This document shows, one piece after another, positions 60,012 to 64,000 of a DNA stretch of 64,000 bases; position 1 is the stretch's first letter; the number at the start of each line of letters is the position of its first letter. The DNA comes from Myxococcales bacterium 68-20 (GTDB taxonomy: Bacteria; Myxococcota_A; Polyangia; Polyangiales; Polyangiaceae): positions 1-64,000 of the forward strand of contig MKVQ01000049.1 in assembly GCA_001899635.1 (NCBI GenBank), given 5' to 3'. The notes under the pieces were generated by a model. That model did not search any database. It worked only from the letters and a program-made list of their open reading frames with translations, and had not been told where the DNA came from. Both the position numbers and the translations under genes were made by a program.

Positions 60012-60731
60012 ATGAAGCCCTGGCGTTTCGGACTGGCCCTCACTGTCCTCGTCGTCGGTTGTTCCAACGGCTCCGACGAGCCGTACAAGCCGGCCCCGGC
60101 GTGGTCCGGCAGCAAGCCGAACCTGCCGGCCCCGCCGACGCTCAGCTCGGCGCCGATCAAGGTTGGCGACGCGTACACCATCCACGGTGCTTCGCATCAC
60201 CTTCGCAGCCGCATCCACGAGACGGACGTGACGAAGGCGCCGATCACGATCACCGGCTACATCGTCGAGGAGAACATCACCGACGCGCCGGGCTGCGCGC
60301 TTCACAAGACGGGCAAGGCCGATCCGGAGAACTGCCCCGGTGCAGGGCAGCCGCCGCTCGAGATCCCCTCGTTCTGGATCGCGGACGAGAAGGGCGCCGG
60401 CAAGGACAAGCCGCGCATCCGCGTCCTCGGCTGGGCGAAGAACTACGCCACGGTCTACGAGGCGTTCGAGAAGTACAAGAACCTGAAAGAGATCAAGAAC
60501 CCGGAGAAGGATCTCGTGAAGGACGAGATCTGGAGCGTCGACGTTCCGTACCCGCTCCCCGCGGTCGGCGCGAAGGTGAAGATCACCGGCAAGTACGGCT
60601 TCGTCTTCTCGAAGTCGTCGACGGGCCTCGTCTCCGATCCGGTCAACGGCGTCATGACGTACGAGAAGCTCGAGTACGTCGAGCCGGCGACCGACACGAT
60701 CAAGTTCAAGAACAAGCCCGGCAGCAAGTGA
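60012..60731 (+). CDS. Putative lipoprotein of unknown function
   Basis: A 239-residue protein. ATG 60012 precedes the signal peptide MKPWRFGLALTVLVVGC. The mature part begins with a Pro/Ser-rich linker. It then has beta-rich segments (KVGDAYTIHGASHHLRS, APITITGYIVEENITDAPGCALH, KPRIRVLGWAKNYATVY, GAKVKITGKYGFVFS) that recall an OB-fold-like protein with TGYI and KITGKYG strands. There are two cysteines besides the lipobox. No family was named. It stands alone, divergent from the acetyltransferase. Confidence 0.78.
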   Translation: MKPWRFGLALTVLVVGCSNGSDEPYKPAPAWSGSKPNLPAPPTLSSAPIKVGDAYTIHGASHHLRSRIHETDVTKAPITITGYIVEENITDAPGCALHKTGKADPENCPGAGQPPLEIPSFWIADEKGAGKDKPRIRVLGWAKNYATVYEAFEKYKNLKEIKNPEKDLVKDEIWSVDVPYPLPAVGAKVKITGKYGFVFSKSSTGLVSDPVNGVMTYEKLEYVEPATDTIKFKNKPGSK

Positions 60732-60740
60732 GCTCCCCGA

Positions 60741-60789
60741 ACGCCGATCGTCGCGCTCACTCGAGCCGCTAACTTAGGACGATCGGCGT
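60741..60789. terminator. 12-bp perfect inverted repeat between convergent genes
   Basis: ACGCCGATCGTC (60741-60752) pairs perfectly with GACGATCGGCGT (60778-60789), loop 25 bases. It lies between two convergent stops (60731 and 60807). A bidirectional terminator is the simplest reading. Confidence 0.5.
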
Positions 60790-60806
60790 CGGCCTCAGCG
60801 CGCTCC

Positions 60807-61910
60807 TCAGCCAAGCAGCGCCTTCACCTCTCGCGCCGCCGCCGACTGCGCGGCGGGCGCGAGGACGTGCAAGATCGCGCGGCGTTCGGCTTCGTTGAAG
60901 CCTCCGCCGGTCTGCGCGATCCAGTGGCTCGCGACGAGCGCGCCCGCGCCGATCGCGAAGGCCGCGTCGTTCTGCTCGGGGCCGATCGCGAGCGGCTCGG
61001 GCTCGTCCTTCCCGACGAGCCGTGCGCTCGCGGCCATCAGCGCCCGATCGCGCAGGAGGTCGACGGCGACGAACAGCGCGCGGACTGCCTTCGCGGCGAA
61101 GAGCTGCTTCGTTGCACGGCCGAGCGCGGTGTCGACGGCTCGCTGCGAGAGGAGCCCGAGGGCGCGGCCCACCATCGTGCGTCCGCCCTGCGTGGCGGCG
61201 AGCGCGAGGCTCTCGCGCGTCCAGAGGAACACGGGCGCCGATCGCGTCACCGTCGCGAGATCGGTGAGCGGTGTCTTCTCGAGGAACGCCGCGGTGACCA
61301 TGGTGAACCGCTGCACGTCGACCGCCGAGCCGCTGCTCGGGAGGTCCATCAGCGGCCGCGGGGTGCGCGTCTCGCTCACGCGCCTGAGCTCGGGCCATGC
61401 CGTGAGACGCCTCGGCGGCTCGGTGCCGAGGAAGCGCTCGGAGCCCGTCCACCACTGGAGGTCGATGTCCGTCCGTGCGAGCTCGAACATCCGCGAGAAC
61501 CAGGTGTGGCGCGAGAGCGCGTCGCCGACGCTCGCCGGAGGCGGGATTCGCTCGAGCGTCTTCTCGATCACGTCGAGGATGCGCTTCGGTCCGCTACGGC
61601 GGAAGAGGGCGTCGAAGCCGGGATGCGTCGACTGCACCAGGTCGTGGAGGCAGGCGGCGAGGGCCCACTCGTTGCCGCTCGGCGCTTGGTCGAGCGTGTC
61701 GATCGGCGCGAGCTTTCGCGCGACGCGCACGCGCGTGAGCTCCGAGCGCGACAGCAGATCGACATCGCTGGGCTGGCGATGGTTTCCGATCGAGAGCGCG
61801 CCCTTTCCACCGAACAGCTTTCCGGGGAGCATCGTCCCTCCGACCACGAGTGGTCCGAGGAACGTCGAGAAGAGCCGCTCGCAGAGGGTTTGCGGATCGT
61901 CCTTGGCCAT
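60807..61910 (-). CDS. Conserved-looking protein of unknown function (linked to 61917 gene)
   Basis: A 367-residue protein with no signal peptide. The N-terminus (LFSTFLGPLVVGGTMLPGKLFGGKGALSIGNHRQPSDVDLL) has one moderately hydrophobic stretch. The rest is mainly helical with ALAACLHDLVQSTHPGFDALFRR, RHTWFSRMFELARTDIDLQWW, VTAAFLEKTPLTDLATVTRSAP, and a hydrophobic C-terminal helix region (AFAIGAGALVASHWIAQTGGGFNEAERRAILHVL). No family was recognised. It starts 6 bases after the stop of the gene at 61917, so they are an operon. Confidence 0.72.
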   Translation of the reverse strand: MAKDDPQTLCERLFSTFLGPLVVGGTMLPGKLFGGKGALSIGNHRQPSDVDLLSRSELTRVRVARKLAPIDTLDQAPSGNEWALAACLHDLVQSTHPGFDALFRRSGPKRILDVIEKTLERIPPPASVGDALSRHTWFSRMFELARTDIDLQWWTGSERFLGTEPPRRLTAWPELRRVSETRTPRPLMDLPSSGSAVDVQRFTMVTAAFLEKTPLTDLATVTRSAPVFLWTRESLALAATQGGRTMVGRALGLLSQRAVDTALGRATKQLFAAKAVRALFVAVDLLRDRALMAASARLVGKDEPEPLAIGPEQNDAAFAIGAGALVASHWIAQTGGGFNEAERRAILHVLAPAAQSAAAREVKALLG

Positions 61911-61916
61911 CGGTCG

Positions 61917-63455
61917 TCAGCGCGGCGGTTGAGTCCCTGGAGGTAGCTGCGGGACGCCCGGCTGCGGTTCTTCGGGTTGCGCCGGCGGCTGGACCTGACT
62001 GAGCGCGAACACGCCGAGAGGCTCGAGCTTGAGATCCACCGGCGCCTCCTCGAGCGCACGATGGATCTCCTCGGCGACGAGCGGCTCCCATGCCTGCGCC
62101 TCGAGCAGCGCCGTCTCGAGAGGAGAGAACGCGCTCTCCTCCACCGCGATCGCGTGCGCGGCGGTATTGATGAAGAGGACCTGCGACGCCGACGCTCCGA
62201 GCGCCCGATAGAGGACCTCGGGCGCGACGGCGGGCGTCACGTCGTAGCCCGCGGGGATGTAGAGGTTCGGATGGATCTCGACGAAGAACGTCCCGAGCGG
62301 GATCGCCTCGATGCCCTGGTTCGAGCGCAGGAAGGCGCCTCGCTCCGTCAGCGCCACCTGCGTTCGGAGGATCGTCTGGTGCGGGAGCGCGTAGGCGATG
62401 CGCCGTAGCAGCGAGAGCTGCTGCGGGGGGATCCACGTTGCGGTGACGTTGCGCCACGGGGCCGGGGAGGGGACCACGCGCAGCGGGACGCGCACCGGCT
62501 CCGGGAGCCTCGTCGCGCTCGCCTTCAGCACGTCGGCCCCGCCCTCACTGCGCAGCTCGACGCGAGCGAAGGCCCGGAGGTCGCCCATCTGCGGCATCTT
62601 CTCGAGCGTCCACGGCTCGTCGCCACGGCCGCGAATGAGAACGAGGCCGTTCGGATCGAAGACGGGACAAGCGCGGAGCGCGACGGGATGGCGATAGCCC
62701 ATCTCGACCGCGACGCCGGGACCTGCGGGCAAGAACGTGGTGAGCCCCGGCGTCCGCGCCATCAGCGGGCGCATGCGCTTCGGCAGGTCCGGGATGCGCA
62801 TCACGTAGCGGCGCACCGGTCCTTCATCGAACGCGCTCTCCGGCGGCCATTCACCGACCGCCACTTCTCCCTCCACGCGCGAGCGGACGAAGTAGTGGAT
62901 CAACGCCGGGCCGAGGCCCTGCTCCGCGACGATGAATCGTGGGCCGCCGTCCTCGACCGTCGACGGATCGACGTGCGGCATGAGGCGAAGGAGGAGCGAC
63001 CTGAGCCCGACCTCCTTCTCCGTGGCGTAAACCTGGGTGAAGCGATCGTGGTAGAGGACGAGCGGCGCATCCGTCGAGATGAGCTGCGTCGCGTCGTAGC
63101 CGAAGGGCGCCGCCGCGTCCCGGTACTGGACGAAGTGGCGACTGGTCCCGGTGAACGTGAAGCCACCGACGAGGCGCGCGGTCTCCGCGACGCGATCCAT
63201 GCGATCGCTCGACTCCGCCGCGAACGAGAGCGTGATCTCCTTCGTCCCGAGCTTGCTCTGGACGATCTCGATCACGAGGCTCGGCATCAGATCCTCGAGC
63301 GAGTGCTCGCGCGTGTACACGCTGAGCCACGCCACGAGACGGTCGAGCGAGGGAAGGAGCACCAGGCCCTTCGCCCCGAGCGCCACCCCCTTGCCCTCGA
63401 GGCCGAGGCCCGGGGTCCGGAGGCGGGTCTGGTGGAGCGCGATGCGTTCGAGCAT
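61917..63455 (-). CDS. Protein of unknown function, first gene of a two-gene operon
   Basis: A 512-residue protein with no signal peptide or membrane span. Notable segments are VALGAKGLVLLPSLDRLVAWLSVYTREHSLEDLMPSL, LSFAAESSDRMDRVAETARLVGGFTFTGTSRHFVQYR, LVLYHDRFTQVYATEKEVGLRSLLLRL, PEVLYRALGASASQVLFINTAAHAIAVEESAFSPLETALLEAQ, and a Pro/Gln-rich tail. The mixed alpha/beta composition suggests a cytoplasmic multidomain protein. No named family was recognised. The next gene begins 6 bases on. The start is the only ATG before the conserved-looking block. Confidence 0.75.
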   Translation of the reverse strand: MLERIALHQTRLRTPGLGLEGKGVALGAKGLVLLPSLDRLVAWLSVYTREHSLEDLMPSLVIEIVQSKLGTKEITLSFAAESSDRMDRVAETARLVGGFTFTGTSRHFVQYRDAAAPFGYDATQLISTDAPLVLYHDRFTQVYATEKEVGLRSLLLRLMPHVDPSTVEDGGPRFIVAEQGLGPALIHYFVRSRVEGEVAVGEWPPESAFDEGPVRRYVMRIPDLPKRMRPLMARTPGLTTFLPAGPGVAVEMGYRHPVALRACPVFDPNGLVLIRGRGDEPWTLEKMPQMGDLRAFARVELRSEGGADVLKASATRLPEPVRVPLRVVPSPAPWRNVTATWIPPQQLSLLRRIAYALPHQTILRTQVALTERGAFLRSNQGIEAIPLGTFFVEIHPNLYIPAGYDVTPAVAPEVLYRALGASASQVLFINTAAHAIAVEESAFSPLETALLEAQAWEPLVAEEIHRALEEAPVDLKLEPLGVFALSQVQPPAQPEEPQPGVPQLPPGTQPPR

Positions 63456-63762
63456 ACGGGCGTCCCAGCATACACCGCCCTAGGCCGTCGCCGGGCTGGT
63501 GCGCCAGTGCACCGGTAGAAGAAGATGCCAGGGGTGGATCGGCCAGGGCTCGAAATCGGTGCGCACGCCGAGCCGGTGCCCCCGCCATCCCAGCGGCGCT
63601 CGCCGACCGAACCGCGAAATTGCAGTCGAATTCGGGCATCGGCCCGCAACGTCCCGAGCACTCGCCGCCGTGGTCCTTCGGCCGGCGTCCGATTTCGCGG
63701 ATCGCGTCAGTGGCACCATGTGTGCACGAGTGGGCGCCAGCTTTCCGGCTCGGAGGACTTCG
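63456..63762. other. 307-base divergent spacer
   Basis: No gene recognised. It must hold promoters for the unknown operon (minus) and the partial lipoprotein (plus). No striking repeats or dyads were noticed. Confidence 0.5.
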
Positions 63763-64000
63763 ATGATCCCGTTCGCTCGTTGGTTCGCGCTTGCTGCTCT
63801 TCCCCTCGCGATGACGACGCTCGTTGGTTGCGCGGCGCAGGAGGAGGATGACGAAGACGTGAGCGAGGAGGGAGACGTCACCGAAGAGCAGCTGCGCAAA
63901 GGCGCCGCCGAGCAGTGGGTCTACAACGGGACGATGCCGCATCTCGAGAAGCCGGCGATCACCGTCTCGCTGACGGCGCACACGGCGCGCGTCACGGGCT
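63763..64000 (+). CDS. Start of a lipoprotein gene (3' end outside window)
   Basis: ATG 63763 has GGAGG (63752-63756) 6 bases upstream. The signal peptide MIPFARWFALAALPLAMTTLVGC has a clear lipobox (LVGC), followed by an acidic segment (QEEDDEDVSEEGDVTEEQ) and the start of a folded domain (QWVYNGTMPHLEKPAITVSLTAHTARVTG). Only about 79 residues are visible, so no function can be assigned. Confidence 0.82.
   Translation, partial: MIPFARWFALAALPLAMTTLVGCAAQEEDDEDVSEEGDVTEEQLRKGAAEQWVYNGTMPHLEKPAITVSLTAHTARVTG

Noticed and set aside
1-64000. tRNA, rRNA and riboswitch genes
   Set aside because: The spacers were read for cloverleaf-like ends and conserved RNA motifs; nothing convincing was found by eye. 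A covariance-model scan would be decisive.

Overview
The window comes from a very GC-rich bacterial chromosome with an unusually high share of predicted lipoproteins: about twenty of roughly forty-five genes start with a signal peptide ending in a lipobox cysteine, usually followed by Asp/Gly/Ser/Pro-rich linkers. Cysteine-rich 'CGACG' proteins, RCC1 and delta-60 repeat proteins, IgGFc-binding-domain proteins and an ECF sigma factor beside a single-span membrane protein point to a myxobacterium (Myxococcota, probably the order Polyangiales). That assignment is inferred from gene content; no rRNA or tRNA gene was recognised.

Layout. 1-8.6 kb: the end of a cysteine-rich surface protein, an SH3/double-psi-barrel lipoprotein, a large propeller-M28-PDZ aminopeptidase lipoprotein, a small Ser/Gly-linker lipoprotein, hemL, and a divergent SDR/TetR pair sharing a dyad operator candidate. 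8.6-17.8 kb: a mostly minus-strand block with a DUF2325 protein, a glycogen-debranching-type enzyme overlapping a GT4 glycosyltransferase, MFS and MATE exporters, a DUF2891 protein and dihydrofolate reductase. 17.8-43 kb: the centre of interest. An eight-gene plus-strand operon (18945-28374) occurs a second time in the same order (33538-42962). Each copy has an exported protein, an ECF sigma factor, a single-pass membrane regulator candidate, a 'CGACG' cysteine-rich lipoprotein, two propeller lipoproteins, a seven-blade RCC1 lipoprotein and an IgGFc-binding-domain lipoprotein, with translationally coupled junctions. Between the copies lie two more repeat lipoproteins (TNFR-like/RCC1 and delta-60). 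A 63-base direct repeat brackets the second copy.

43-46.1 kb: mutM followed by decayed gene remnants and a membrane-anchored protein fused to a cysteine-less A-type (HesB/IscA-like) domain. 46.1-64 kb: a cyclophilin lipoprotein, a Gfo/Idh/MocA oxidoreductase, propeller lipoproteins, ppdK, glyS, a large lipoprotein with one CXXCH motif, a two-domain acetyltransferase, two linked genes of unknown function, and the start of another lipoprotein.

Working model (inference): each duplicated operon builds a set of outer-membrane lipoproteins carrying adhesion or recognition folds. It is controlled by its own ECF sigma factor, with the adjacent single-span protein the likely partner. The two copies have diverged strongly in protein sequence but keep the same gene order and coupling, as expected for two related but distinct surface assemblies.
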